From Tridacna crocea (Eukaryota; Mollusca; Bivalvia; Cardiida; Cardiidae), in assembly GCA_943736015.1 (NCBI GenBank), contig OX031070.1:41378173-41442172 (forward strand): a stretch of 64,000 nt of DNA, in the 5' to 3' direction. The notes under the pieces are model-generated. The model saw only the letters and a program-made list of their open reading frames with translations. It was not told the DNA's origin and ran no database searches. Of this stretch, positions 34,490 through 45,794 are shown in pieces (position 1 is the first letter of the stretch; each line of letters opens with the position of its first letter). The position numbers were made by a program, and so were the translations under genes.

Positions 34490-34560
34490 TGGCGGAAGCC
34501 AAACCACATTTTGACCTTTTCTTAGGAAATGACTTAGACGAAATTTTCAAGGATATATCA
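34490..34560 (+). CDS. Candidate first coding exon of an unknown gene
   Basis: ATGGCGGAAGCC context (strong Kozak) followed by MAEAKPHFDLFLGNDLDEIF and a donor GTACGT after the split codon (exit phase 1). The upstream 200 bp has several CpGs and is free of recognisable repeats, as expected for a 5' UTR. The frame is short and no partner exon in phase 1 was found. Joining it straight to exon 5 of the SAM/PDZ gene gives a stop, so it is not a simple alternative start for that gene. Confidence 0.3.
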
Positions 34561-34949
34561 TGTACGTAATTGTTGCAATTGCTCACACAAGAACTTGTAA
34601 AAACAGGTAACTGATATGATTTATGATTGCAGTCCTTTTTTTCTTTTTTTCAAATAATACAAGTTCGTATGTTTATCAATAGATTTCGTTCTTTAGGGTA
34701 CATGCAAAACACTATTAATTTTAGTATATGTTGATTTTTCAATGTCAACAATTTAGGTATCACAAATGTATCCACTTTTCATTTATAAATGCGTTGTCCT
34801 TGGATATATAAAATAATCTAGATATGACATTTGTAAACAATCTACCATCTCAATTGTTGTTGTTCCTCGTTATCAACTGTTATCACATGAGGTCGACATT
34901 TTAAGAGATTGAATGATTGGTTAATTTATTGATGATTGTTATTTTACAC

Positions 34950-35148
34950 CGCTTCTGTTTCCTGGCTTTTTCACACCTGTACTGACACAACTTTCTTTCC
35001 AAAGCCACTGACTAATTTTCTCACATGCATGAGAGGTGAGATGCAAAAGTTTACCGGAAAGAGAGTTCGGTGCAACCAGGTATAGAACCCGTAACCTCCA
35101 GGTTACGAGTCAGATATAGTAACCATTATACGTGGCTGGGCTGCTTTT
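34950..35148 (-). mobile_element. SINE family 1, reverse orientation
   Basis: Complement shows the GAGAAAGTT / CTTTCCAAAGCCACTGAC body and a B-box region (ACCTGGAGGTTACGGGTTCT). Diverged. Confidence 0.7.
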
Positions 35149-36123
35149 AATATGCTAGAGCCGGGCTTAAGTTTTGGCATCTTGTAAAGAGTGCATGGCA
35201 AGCATTTTCGCACTTTCCTTTAAACCTGTACTTGCTAAATACTATCTTTTTTATGGTTATTTTTAAAAGAAAACAAAAGGACAAGTTGAACTTTTCTAAA
35301 AACTAATCAGTTGGCTCTTGCTGTAGATAATCTTTTTTACTTTCTAGATTTTCAAATGTCATTTCTTTTTGTCATGATACAGAACGAACAACGTGCAATC
35401 AGTCCATAAATTTTAACATTGCGCTCTTTAGCACAATGTTTCAATTCATGATCAGACTACACGTTCTCTGCAGATTGATCGTTAAAGTACGCAAAAGCTA
35501 CTTGGGTCGTCCATTTGGGTCTAAAATTTATTGGGGGTAAAAATATGGAGAAGAAAAATCACATTTTGTTTTATTACTCAATTCCTCTAATGCAATTTCC
35601 ACTTTTTCTGCAATATTTTCTACAATCAAACTTTCAACGATAACATACAGGATTACTTGTGGTAAAGGGTTTAGGTTGTGTTGTAACAACTTTCAAATCG
35701 TGCTTTAAATGGTTGGGAGGAGCATGAATTAATTTTACGTAGATGTGGGAGGAGCCAGTAGAATTCATACGTGCGGAACGGCTGTTTTTATTTCAAGCAG
35801 ACAAAATTTTATGGACTTTTAGAGGTAGAAAATTTCCACAAATACTCCTCTCTGATTGGACAAAAAATTAGGTCGATCACTAATTGAATGTTTCAGTTTG
35901 GCTTCATTTTTTTTAACACACCCTGGGATAGGGAGGATGGGTGATGCGTCATATAAGATACATGTAGGTCTAAGCTTCGAAGAACATGACCTGCAAGACA
36001 ACTGTGGTAACTTGTACTTTGTATGGTACTACACTTATGTGAATCAGTCCAGAGCAGAGGATTATTGATTTTTTGTGTATCTCAGTGAGGCAGCATTTCA
36101 TAGTTCATGTATACATGTATTTG
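35149..36123. other. No gene; dispersed repeat at 35940-36002
   Basis: 35940-36002 matches 7258-7320. 35580-35672 looks like a very decayed hairpin MITE end. Confidence 0.35.
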
Positions 36124-36292
36124 TTAACCCTTTCCTGAACAATCCCTGGTTTTTACATGGCTGAGTACAAGTCTTTTGAAAACACTGGGCTGGTAACGAA
36201 ATTTTCTGCCATTTTCGTCGAATTGAAAATTGTCATCTGCAAGCACTTTTAGTTTGGAAGAGTCTAAAATTTGTCGTTTGTGAGAGGGTTAA
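36124..36292 (+). mobile_element. Hairpin MITE, subfamily 3, shortened
   Basis: TTAACCCTTTCCTGAACAAT left end and GAGAGGGTTAA right end; the palindrome is mostly lost (CACTGGGCTGGTAACG). Confidence 0.8.
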
Positions 36293-36623
36293 TGGGCAGT
36301 TAAAACAAGGTTACATAAGTAAATTGACATGTTAAACAGTTGGAGCCACACTTGGCCAATATTCCTGTGAAGTTTGTAGGAAATCTGCCTTTTGGTTAAT
36401 GAGTTTGTGTTTGAAGAAATTATTGACGACTGATGGGCAGATGTCGGACATAGCGGTGACAGAGAAACCTCACCATGAGCTTGTGCTTAGATGAGGTGAA
36501 AATCTATTGGAGGGGAAAAGTATGGCATGTGTCCTTTGAGTTGCAGGACATGGGTCCGATGCAACTATGCTGGGCAAACAAGGTAATAGTGTGGTATGGA
36601 CATGATGAATGAGACCATGAATG

Positions 36624-36895
36624 AGCCCTGCCAGGGTGGCTCAGTTGTGAGCGTGTCGGACTCTTGACCTGGTGGTTGTGAGTTTGATACCCAGTTGAGG
36701 CAAACTTTCTTTCTGGCATTTTTTCGCCTCTCACCTCTGCTGAAACAAGTAAGAAAAGTAGTTGGTGGCTTTGGAAAGAAAGTTGTGTTAGTACTGATGT
36801 GAGGTAGCCAGGAAACACATGTGTGTCACCGACAGCCATGATATGACCTAAGCTGTTACAGTGGAGTTAAATCCTAATACAACCAATTACCAACC
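36624..36895 (+). mobile_element. SINE family 1
   Basis: AGGGTGGCTCAGTTGTGAG A box, GAGTTTGATACCCAG B box, full body and AATACAACCAAT tail. No clear target duplication. Confidence 0.85.
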
Positions 36896-37218
36896 AATTA
36901 ATTTTCTTCAGATTTTTATTTCATATAAAACTCTGGTTGAAATTGTAAGGAATTTCTTGAAAAAATCTCTGAAATCAGTGCATCCATTCTGATTAAGTAG
37001 TTAGGCAGGAATGTTCTTTGGGTGACCCTATTCACAATTTACTTACAAATTTTGGATTTGTAAGAGAAGTTTTAAAAAAAATCTAGACAAACTACAGTGT
37101 GATTTGTGTTTATTTAGAACCTTTTCAATAGATATAGGTAAGAAAATGAATGATGTTGCTACATACCATTATAAGCCTGACTATTAGAAGAATATGAAGA
37201 GTTATTCTACTCTCTGAC

Positions 37219-38253
37219 TACCTTCAGTCTGAAGGTGTCTGCTCCGATGCTATTTTTGTTACTGTTCTTCACATACACCTTCATATCAGCCATTCATTAA
37301 ACACTTATGGAAAAAATACAATTTTGCCCGCATCTTTTCGAACGACTCTATGCGACAGAATTTCCAATGACAACTAATAAAATGGGCATGGATCGTTAGA
37401 AAAATGATTAATCTTAACAAAAAAACTGGTGTTAATTAATATCCAACTCTTACCTTTGTGAGGGTCCTGTGTGGCTCAGTGGTAAAGCGTAGGACTCGTG
37501 ACCTGGAGGTCCCAGGTTCGAGCCTCGCTGGTTCCACTGGGGTTTTTTCACAAGAGTGTCCTTGGGCAAGACACTTCAGAGCCCAGCCTAGTACTGGTGA
37601 AACCCAGGAAACATGAATATGTGAACTGTCGCCGTGATATGAATGAAATACTATTGAAAGCGGCGTAAAACACCATTCAAACAAACAGACAAACTTACCT
37701 TTGTGCAAATCTGTACTTTTCAACGTAAATAACTATTGACCTACTTCACTAGAAATCAAAACATGGTGATCTTTTCAATGCGCATGTCTCGGCAGAAATC
37801 GCAGTATCTCTGACACGCTACAGGACGGTTTAGTTGCGAATTTTGCTGTAAACAAACGCACCTCGATTGAACTTGGCTGTATAGGGTTAGGGAACCAGAC
37901 TGTACAAAATTCAAATTCCGTTGAGTGCGCATGCCTGACTAACGGAAGTCGCCGTGTTAGTTGTTTACAAATTACGCTGAATTTATTTACGTTGGGAAAA
38001 AAGGTAAATTCCCATTGATTTGATTGGTATTTTTCAGTATATTTTGTGTGCTCTTAAAGATTAATCATTTATCTAATGATCAATCCCTATTTTATTAGCT
38101 GTCATTGGAAATTTTGTCGCATTGAGCCGTTCGAAAAGATGCGGGTAAAATCGTATTTTTTCCATAAGTGTTTAATGAACAGCTGATATGAAGGTGTATG
38201 CGAAGACCAGTCACAAAAATAGCATCGGAGCAGACACCTTCAGACTGAAGGTA
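37219..38253. mobile_element. Mutator-like element with ~200-bp TIRs and 9-bp target duplication
   Basis: CTCTCTGAC at 37210-37218 and 38254-38262 flanks it exactly. Ends TACCTTCAGTCTGAAGG and CCTTCAGACTGAAGGTA start long inverted repeats (GCTCCGATGCTATTTTTGT / ACAAAAATAGCATCGGAGC). No transposase frame, so non-autonomous. A SINE is nested at 37461-37693. Confidence 0.9.
37461..37693 (+). mobile_element. tRNA-derived SINE, family 2
   Basis: A box GTGGCTCAGTGGTAAAG, B box AGGTTCGAGCCTCG, CTTGGGCAAGACACTTCAGA block and CAAACAAACAGA tail. Duplication CTTACCTTTGTG at 37449-37460 and 37694-37705. Confidence 0.92.
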
Positions 38254-38429
38254 CTCTCTGACGTGTTGGCATCCGCTTGCTTAAGTTTTTATGTGCAACA
38301 TCAGAATTCTATATCTACACAAGCTGGACATGCTTTTGGACAGTGATACCTACGCCAAGTTTTTATACTTTGATTTGTAAACTAGTCGATTTTTTAACCT
38401 TTTTGTACGCCTGTCGAAGACGAGACATA

Positions 38430-38900
38430 TTATGGGATCACCCGTGGCGCCCAGGCGGGCGGCGTCCAGTTCTTTGTCTGGAGCATATATCCAAAACTAT
38501 ACAACCTATGGTTATGAAATTTGTTGGTGGATAAATCTCATCCAGGGGAAGTGCAGTGCACATGAACCTTAACTCTTGCTTGCTTAATTTTTCAGTTATT
38601 GCCCTTTGTATTTTCATACTTGAAATTTGTCCAGAGCATATCTCCAAAACTATACTAGCTATAGTTATGAAATTCCGTGGGTGGATAGATCTCATCAAGG
38701 GGGGGGTGCAGTGCACATGAACCATAACTCTGGCTTGCTTACTTTTTTAATTATTGCCCTTTGTTTATTGTCATACTTGAATTCTGTCAGAAGTATATCT
38801 CAAAAATTATACTAGCTATGGTTATAAAATTTCGTGGATGGTTACAACTTGGGGTAAGACGGGCGTCTTGCGACAATTTGCAACTCTTGTTCGACTATGC
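38430..38900 (+). repeat. Three ~154-bp tandem units (relative of the 52-kb array)
   Basis: GCATATCTCCAAAACTAT-type motifs at about 38485, 38637 and 38791, with GCAGTGCACATGAACC and TTATTGCCCTTTG in the units. Confidence 0.75.
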
Positions 38901-39039
38901 TGGTATGAACCTGAAGTGCAGCATTGTTCATTTTTTTCAAGTATTTTAGACCTGTTTGATACCATGGCTGTAATGGCAGGCTTATAACCTTACATGGCAT
39001 ACAATAAAATTTGCAAAAATTTTCATTTTATGTTGTGCA

Positions 39040-39100
39040 CTAAATGACCTCTACTGTCAGTGTGCTGTAAAACCCCATTCATTCATTCATTCATTCCTGA
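39040..39100 (+). mobile_element. SINE tail with ATTC microsatellite
   Basis: GTGCTGTAAAACCCCATTC followed by ATTC repeated. Confidence 0.5.
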
Positions 39101-39579
39101 AACTGGATTCCAATCAATTTTTGCAGGGATGTTCTTTGGATCCATGAGCTTTATGACATTCATATTGTAAATTTAGTTCATTTAAATAGTTTCTTGCTGT
39201 TATGGGTAGGCATATTTTTTTATTTTCTATATAGCAGAAACTTAAAAATTCTTCCTTGTAGAGCTTTGATATTTCATATGTAGCATCTTCTAATGGACCT
39301 CTACCAAAAACGATACGATGATCCTGGGGTCCAAACTGGCCCCGCCCTGGTGGTCACAAGTTTGAACATGGGAACAAAGAAGGAAAACTTTGAAATTCCT
39401 CTGTTCTAAAAAAAGACGGAAACTTCGTACATGTGTTCCTTATGATAGTCTGCCAATAACAATATTTTACCTTCTTTCATTAAATGTCATGTCATTGAAA
39501 AAAGGGGCTTGATGTAAATTTTCACTATGGACCAATATCTCTTTCACTACAGGACAAAATGTAATTAAACTTCATCTTA

Positions 39580-40349
39580 TTAAAGGTGGCCCTTTAGATT
39601 TTGGGACGAAAATTTTACGAAAATGCGAAAAAATCATCCTTATACTCCCATAGCCTTTTAATTTGCATTCATAAAACCCCAGTAGCCCAAAACCATCTGA
39701 TAACACGAGAAATTAGAGATTTATTACGGACCATGTTGACACCATCGGGAGACACATTCTATTTTTAGATAATCAATTCTCTCATTTAATACAGGAAAAC
39801 ACAAAGTTTCAAACATCCGTCCAAAGAAGACATTATGGAAAATAATTATTACGTGTTTGTTATGTAATGGAATTTAAGCATTATTAGTCACGTGCCAGTC
39901 ACTTGACAAATCCACAATGCTTTATTGATTTTTGGCGCAAAATCAAAAAATAGCTTAACCCATTACCACACAATCCCTACCTTTGACGCCCCTGAGAAAG
40001 AGGCCTTTTGAAAACACTGTAGGAAAAGGAGAAAATGCTGGAAACCAGCATTTTCTCCTTTTCCTACAGTGTTTTCTACCCTTCCCAGAACAAATTTCAA
40101 TTTTTCATTCACCTTTATTTTGTAGTCTGCAAATGCTTTCAATTTGGACCAGTCTAAAATTTTCTCGTGTGGTAAAGAGTTAAGAGGCTACGTATCCTTT
40201 TAAGGAAATACCATCAAAAAGATTTTTTTTTTTTAAATTTTATGATTCTTAATTATTGATGATTTGTATTGTTTTTTCATATAGATTTTAATGATGCATA
40301 TTTTTTTTTAATTTGGTGTGATGTGAAAATTCTAAGTACCCATCTTTAA
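39580..40349 (+). mobile_element. Large TTAA element (L), copy 6, nested MITE inverted
   Basis: TTAA at 39580-39583 and 40346-40349 with AAAGGTGG and CCATCTTTAA ends. It sits within a GGGGACT/GGGGCTT-type repeat region (39480-39580, 40380-40580). The MITE at 39955-40183 is opposite in orientation to copies 1, 3 and 4. Confidence 0.9.
39955..40183 (+). mobile_element. Hairpin MITE inside L copy 6
   Basis: TTAA both ends; arms CACTGTAGGAAAAGG and CCTTTTCCTACAGTG are fully matched, differing from the common CATTGTGGG at paired positions. Confidence 0.95.
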
Positions 40350-41201
40350 GCAACAGACAATAGTTATTCGATTTCATTTCATGAAACGACATGTTATCAA
40401 AAAAGGGGACTAAATGTATAATTTCATCATGGACCAATTACAGTCAGTTCGCCCATCCATCCACCTTGACAGATATCTTCTAAAGTTCTTGGCATTTATG
40501 AAACTTCAAACATGTTTTCCTTAGGATAGTCTTTTGATACAATTTTCTTCTGTAAGATGTGTCACAGAAAAAGGGGTTACCTTGCACATACTGAACTTGT
40601 TGAGCCCCAATAGATCAGTCAGTAATGTTGTGAGCTGTTAGTCCAGGGTTCCCAGTTTGCACTGGCTTGATTACTGTCTCAGCCAACATTCTTTGACATT
40701 TGATCAAAAGTTACTGAGACAAGTCACCTTTGTGTCTTACCAAAAAACGAATGATGTTTTAATCTGTCATTCGACCACCATTTTGACCAGGAAATTAATG
40801 CCTAGCCTTCCAAGTTAATTCAATCCCTTACCATACAATCCTGATTTTCAATGAGCCTGAATAAGAAAGGTTGTGAAAGCAATTTCGGAAACGAAGAAAA
40901 TGCTTTTTGCACAGTTACATACCCTGTCAGAATTATTTGGCCTTGAACTCTGATATTTGGTATTTATCTTCACTGTAGACCTTTACTGCTTAGTACTCAG
41001 GTGAGCAATATAGGACCATCATGGTCCTCCTGTTTAAAAAAGAATGCCTCTGGGCTCAAGAACGACCTAGCCTCACGGATCCAAAATTCAGAAAATACTT
41101 ACCGTAATCTGAGCAACTTAAAAATTCTTCTAGTCCTAAACCATAAAGCCTAGGGCTTCCATATTTGACTTGTATCATCAGACTGACTTCCACAAAGTTT
41201 A
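40350..41201. other. Degenerate repeats, no gene
   Basis: GGGGACTAAATG / GGGGTTACC repeat remnants to ~40580; decayed plus MITE 40826-40935; 40990-41035 carries a CAGGTGAGCAATATAGGACC AGCTCACC-element end. Confidence 0.45.
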
Positions 41202-41430
41202 TTAACCCATTACCACACAATCCCTACTTTTGACGCCCCTGAGAAAGAAGCCTTTTGAAAACACTGTGGGATAAGGAGAAAATGCTGGTAACCAGCATTT
41301 TCTCCTTTTCTCACAGCGTTTTCTACCCTTCCCAAAACAAATTTCAATTTTTCAGTCACCTTCATTTTGTCGTCTGCAAATGCTTTCAATTTGGACCAGT
41401 CTAAAATTTTCTCGTGTGGTAAAGAGTTAA
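41202..41430 (+). mobile_element. Hairpin MITE
   Basis: TTAA both ends; the CACTGTGGG lineage with GACGCCCCTGAG and TTTTCTCGTGTGG, same sequence type as those inside L elements. Confidence 0.9.
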
Positions 41431-42139
41431 AATGATACCCCTGGCTTCAGAAATTGCTTCACACCAGGAATCCAAAGTTTGGAAAAGCTCAATTAGAGCA
41501 ATTTCAAAATTCCAAACCATAAGCCTGTAGCGTATTCCATATTTGGCAAGTAGCATTACCATGGGTCTTAACAAGTTTAGGCCATGACTTGAAAAATGGA
41601 TTTAAGTGTTTCCATAATTAATTTTATGTACCTCTACCAAGTTGGTGTTTGGATTGAAATAGGACTCTGTCCTCATTTACATAGGGCTTACATGAATAGG
41701 TCAATTCAAAGGAACTTGATCTTAGGAGAGTGATCAAGTGCCAGTGGCCCTCTTATTTCTTGTCATTAAAGCCAATATTCAAAGGATAAGTGTACTGAAA
41801 CTTACGCAGGTATTTTGTATTTTGTTTCAGTCATGAAATGACTTAAAAGTCACAAAGAGGGAAAAATGCGGCTCCACGAAGCTGAAGACACCCTAAAGTA
41901 ACAAAAAACAATGTCAATGTTATTCGATGACGTCGTGACGTCATTAACCATGAGGTTAACAATCAGGTTATTGTTAGACACCTTAAAACAGTTCTGGGCA
42001 TCACACAACTTTTAAAAATGAAAACTAGGAATTGCCGATTAAAGAATGAGATCCGCCAAATAAACTATTTCCAACAGAGTCCCATGGTCATATACCTTTG
42101 TGACTTTAGGTTGGTCGAAAGGAAATGCTTATTGAATGT
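41431..42139. other. AGCTCACC-type element remnant, no gene
   Basis: GTGATCAAGTGCCAGTGGCCCTC near 41735 resembles the right end at 62640. TGACGTCGTGACGTCA at 41930 is a short CRE-like palindrome. Confidence 0.35.
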
Positions 42140-42640
42140 CCCCTACAACATGTCCCTTTGACTTAATTTGGTCTAAAAAGAGAAGTCCAATGAATGGCCC
42201 TTAAAACATGGCCCTTTGACTGAATTTGGTTGAAAAATATTTGTCCATCAAATCCTGCAATATGGCCCTCTGGTTTAATTTGGTTTAAAAGAGATGTCCA
42301 TTGAATGGCCCCTACAGCATGGCCCCTTAACTGAATTTGGTCCAAAACGATTTGTCTGTTGAATGGCCCTTAAAACATGGCCCTCTGGCTGAATTAAGTC
42401 GAAAAGAGATGTCCATTGAATGGCCCCTAAAACATGGCCCCTTGACTGAATTTGGTCCAAAAAGATTTGTCCATTAAGTGGCCCCTAAAACATGGCCCTC
42501 TGGCTGAATTTAGTCGATAAGAGATGTCCATTGAATGGCCCCTAAAACGTGGCCCTTTGACTCAAAATAGTAGCACGAAAAAAAATGGCCCTTAAGTAAT
42601 GGCCCTTTAGGTAATGGCTCTTTAACCTAAAACAGTGGAC
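42140..42640 (+). repeat. TGGCCC minisatellite
   Basis: About seven ~60-bp units of the type GAGATGTCCATTGAATGGCC plus AAACATGGCCC and GACTGAATTTGGT. Same core as the TGGCCC elements near 20-25 kb. Confidence 0.85.
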
Positions 42641-42784
42641 CGTCCGTTTGGCGCGAGTACTGGTGTAGTTCCCAGGAAGCAGAATCGAGAGAGATTGGTA
42701 TAAGTTGTAAGAACTTGTTTCTCAATCGATGTAAAATAAATATGTTTAAACTATTTCTATACTGGCACCATGCTCCACAACTTG

Positions 42785-42995
42785 AGATCTGGGCCCGTAT
42801 TCACTTACCATTCTTGAGAATATTCTTAGTCTTATTCTCCATGGTTTTCTAATTTTGTAAGTAACACGACTTCTGATTGGCTAAACCCAATGGTTTAGCC
42901 AATCAGAAGTTGTGTTACTTACAGATGTAGAAAATTCTAGAGAATAAGACAAAGAATATTCTCAAGAACGGTTGGTGAATACGGGCCCAGATCTT
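42785..42995. mobile_element. Foldback element, family C, copy 1
   Basis: A ~210-bp inverted repeat with almost no loop: outer AGATCTGGGCCCGTATTCAC, inner GATTGGCTAAACCCAATGG turning back on itself. A second copy is at 57315-57584. Confidence 0.9.
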
Positions 42996-43104
42996 GTAAT
43001 TCAGGAGTTGCAGGTTCCATTTGCATGGTGGCCAGATAATGTTGGAACTTTGGAAGTAGTCATTGCAACAGAATTCATTCTAATCTTACCTTCTAACCTA
43101 TGGC

Positions 43105-43165
43105 TCTGTACCACATAACAAAATTTCAGACTTGTCAAAATTTAACATGTTTGAAGAAAGACATA
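43105..43165 (-). mobile_element. Hairpin MITE left fragment before exon 5
   Basis: GTACCACATAACAAAATTTC, ACTTGTCAAAATTTAA; ends about 40 bp before the acceptor. Confidence 0.6.
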
Positions 43166-43202
43166 ATTTTCGATCTACATGAATTTCATTTCATGTTTTC
43201 AG

Positions 43203-43381
43203 ACCGACCAGGTGGAGACATTATTTGAATGTTTAAGGAACCGTGGCTCACAGTCATTCTGTTCTATAGAGTTAAACCACGAACAGATTAAGGAAATTGT
43301 GTTTGCTTCCGATGGAGAGGAGCATGTCACAGTTGAAAAAGTGCCTGCAGATCTGGTGTATTTGTTACATAAAGGTGACAG
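43203..43381 (+). CDS. Exon 5: N-terminal part of PDZ-like domain
   Basis: A 179-nt exon with a CATGTTTTCAG acceptor and GTACGT donor, phase 0 in and phase 2 out. It begins TDQVETLFECLRNRG and ends with a leucine-rich run into HKGD. The final KGD is completed by the next exon to KGDRIIEVNG, the standard PDZ signature. No clear carboxylate-binding GLGF loop is visible, so the fold may be PDZ-like rather than a canonical peptide-binding PDZ. A fragment of the hairpin transposon lies just upstream (43105-43165). Confidence 0.75.
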
Positions 43382-43899
43382 GTACGTTCTTTTATTGCGT
43401 TGTTTTCATCGTCAGTACTGCAAGCACCAAGTATAATATAACCCTTAATTCAACTGCTTATGGATACAGTACGAAACAAGATTATATCACCCACAGGGGG
43501 TATGGACAAAAGCCCACCAGGTGAAAAGCCCACAAGGTGATAAGCCCACCCCAATTTAAAATGACTGTATTTTATTAAAACAAGAAAAATCACACCATGG
43601 GACTTTCATTACATAACACTTAGGAAAAGTGGGAATTGCTGGTAAGTAGCAAACGATAATACAAACAATTACATAGTGATTCTTCTTATTGAGAAACCTT
43701 CTTGAATATATCCAACATAAAAGACAGTTACATCTTTCCCCTTTAATTGCGAGTAAGACTGCCTTTTCCTGTCTTTAGTCTTCCTTTTCTTTGTTTTCTT
43801 TGTTTAGTATTTCCATTTCAGCCTGTCTTTCCTTGTGTCAGTCCATCTATGCATCCATCCTTGTGTCCGACCGTGTATCCATCTGTGTACAAAATACTG

Positions 43900-43974
43900 T
43901 ATCAACATTTATCATCTGGAAATGTGTTTAATCTTTACCAGTCTAAATTTTTGCTGTGTGGAAAGGAGTTAAGT
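43900..43974 (+). mobile_element. Hairpin MITE right end before exon 6
   Basis: TTTATCATCTGGAAATGTGT, ACCAGTCTAAATTTTTGC, GAAAGGAGTTAA; stops about 25 bp before the acceptor at 43998. Confidence 0.75.
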
Positions 43975-43997
43975 GCCCTCCTATATTATAATTTCAG

Positions 43998-44108
43998 AAT
44001 CATAGAGGTGAATGGATACTTGGTTCAGCCGAGCAGAAAACATTTTCAGCAACAACTTTTGGCCATTTTGAACTACAAAGTACCTGCACAGATAGTCTAC
44101 TGCTCCAG
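43998..44108 (+). CDS. Exon 6: C-terminal part of PDZ-like domain
   Basis: A 111-nt exon with a TATAATTTCAG acceptor and GTAAAT donor, phase 2 in and phase 2 out. Together with exon 5 it gives GDRIIEVNG, then a helix (HFQQQLLAIL) and a closing strand ending IVYCSR, the usual order of the last PDZ elements (beta-D, helix B, beta-F). The end of a hairpin transposon lies only about 25 bp upstream of the acceptor, so its sequence covers the branch-point region. Confidence 0.8.
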
Positions 44109-44183
44109 GTAAATATTGTGATATTGACTCTATTATTTTACACATGCACAAATTAATTTGGTCTGCATCAAATGAAAATAAAT

Positions 44184-44850
44184 TTAACTCTTTTCCAAAC
44201 ATCAAAATTTAAGACTAGTCTAAATTGAAAGCATTTGCAGACTACAAAATAACTATGACTCAAAAATTGAATTTTGGTCTTGGATAAGTGAAAAACATTA
44301 AGAGAAAGGGAGAAAATGCTGGTAACCAGCATTTTCTCCTTTTCCCACAAGTTTTTAAGAGGATTCTTTCTCAGTCTTGAAAACCAAGGATTGTTTTGTA
44401 AAGAGTAAAACTCACCTATATGTATATTAGCATTAGCAGACGATGAATTAAATGGTGCTCAAGTGTAAGGATTTAGCCCTGAAAGGTAGAAAACAGTGTG
44501 AAAAAAGGAAGAAATACTGGTTACATTCATTGCCTGATTACCAGGATTTTCCATATCTAACAGAATTTTTAAAAGCTTGTGTTATCAGGTCATCAAAAAA
44601 TCTGATTGTTTAGTGATTAGTTAACCCATCACCGCACAGCAAAATTCTAGGCCTATCCATATTGAAAGCATTTTGAGACAACAATTTGAAATTGACTTGA
44701 ATGGTGCAATTATGCATTGATAGAGAAGAAAACTTTGTGGGAAAAGGAGAAAATGCTGGCTACCAGTATTTTCTCCTTTCCCTACGGTGTTTTCAAAAGG
44801 CTTCTTCCTCAGGGTCATTAAAAGTCGTCATTGTGTGGTAAAGCGTTCAG
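44184..44850 (-). mobile_element. Three stacked hairpin MITEs
   Basis: 44184-44409 (good palindrome, centre GGTAACC), 44406-44624 (decayed), 44621-44850 (variant-body lineage, GCTGGCTACCAGT). All in the same direction; the last two share TTAA 44621-44624. Confidence 0.8.
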
Positions 44851-45254
44851 GAGTTTGGTATATTGAAAGTGGTAGACCTTTAGTCTCTAGGTTCAGTTTT
44901 GTGTCTTCTCATCCTATGGTTTTCAAGCAATTTGGGGAAAATTGTACACAATTTGGGGAAACTATTATTATGTAGCACTTGTTGATCTGTAAGTTTCATA
45001 AAGATGTAGTGCCTATTGCAACAGTAACTGTTATGGCCCAATGAATTTTTATGTCCAAAGGGTTGTATTATATTATGGTCCTAGCCGTCCATTTATCCAC
45101 CTATCTGCCTGTTAGCAATTTCTTGTGCCCACAACTCCTCCTACAGGTTTTTATCTGAATAAGTTCAGAACATACCACAATGAATCTCTATGATGTTTAG
45201 TTGTGCATGTGACTTTTAAAATTTAGATTTCTGCAGGCTTTCTAGATTTTAAGC

Positions 45255-45435
45255 CATTTCACTGACAAGCCCCTTCAGGCTTATATTGCAAGAAAGCAGC
45301 CAGTGGCTTGGAAAGAATATTGTGTGGAGTACTGGTAACAGAAACTCCAGGAAACCATGGATAGGTGCACTGGCCACCGCAATATAACTGAAATAATGTT
45401 GAAAACGGCGTTAAACACCACACAATCAATCAATT
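45255..45435 (+). mobile_element. SINE family 3
   Basis: AGTACTGGTAACAGAAACTC, CCAGGAAACCATGG, GGCGTTAAACACCACAC and CAATCAATCAATTG tail. The tRNA head is not clear, so it is probably 5'-truncated. Confidence 0.65.
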
Positions 45436-45554
45436 GAGCGTACTTTGTGAATCTCTTTTTTTTTCTGGTTTAGTGACAAGACAACAGGTGGGTGTGGAGG
45501 GGGATATGTATTGATTTGCCTACAACACTATGGGTTATAATTCTAATGGTGTAA

Positions 45555-45755
45555 CCATTTACAGACAATCCTGAGGAAGAATCCAGTAGAAAGCCTGTTT
45601 TGGAACAGGAGAAAATGTTGGTTACTAAGATTTTCTCCTTTGACCACAAGGTTCTATACTGTTTCACACAAAGTTTCATCATTTGAACCACAATTAATCT
45701 GTCATTTGCAAATGCATCAGTTTTAGATCAGTGTGAAATTTTGTACTGTAGTGAT
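45555..45755 (+). mobile_element. Degenerate hairpin MITE before exon 7
   Basis: AACAGGAGAAAATGTTGG / ACTAAGATTTTCTCC arms and CTGTCATTTGCAAATGC spacer. Confidence 0.65.
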
Positions 45756-45794
45756 AAAAAAAAAAACTTGATCTATGTATTTGGTTTTATTCAG

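Noticed and set aside
34490..34560. Alternative first exon for the SAM/PDZ gene spliced to 43203
   Set aside because: The exon exits in phase 1 whereas 43203 is entered in phase 0; the direct join hits a stop after a few codons.
37461..37535. tRNA gene
   Set aside because: A and B boxes are tRNA-like, but the acceptor stem does not pair and the sequence continues into a SINE body with a target duplication; a second copy is at 62310.
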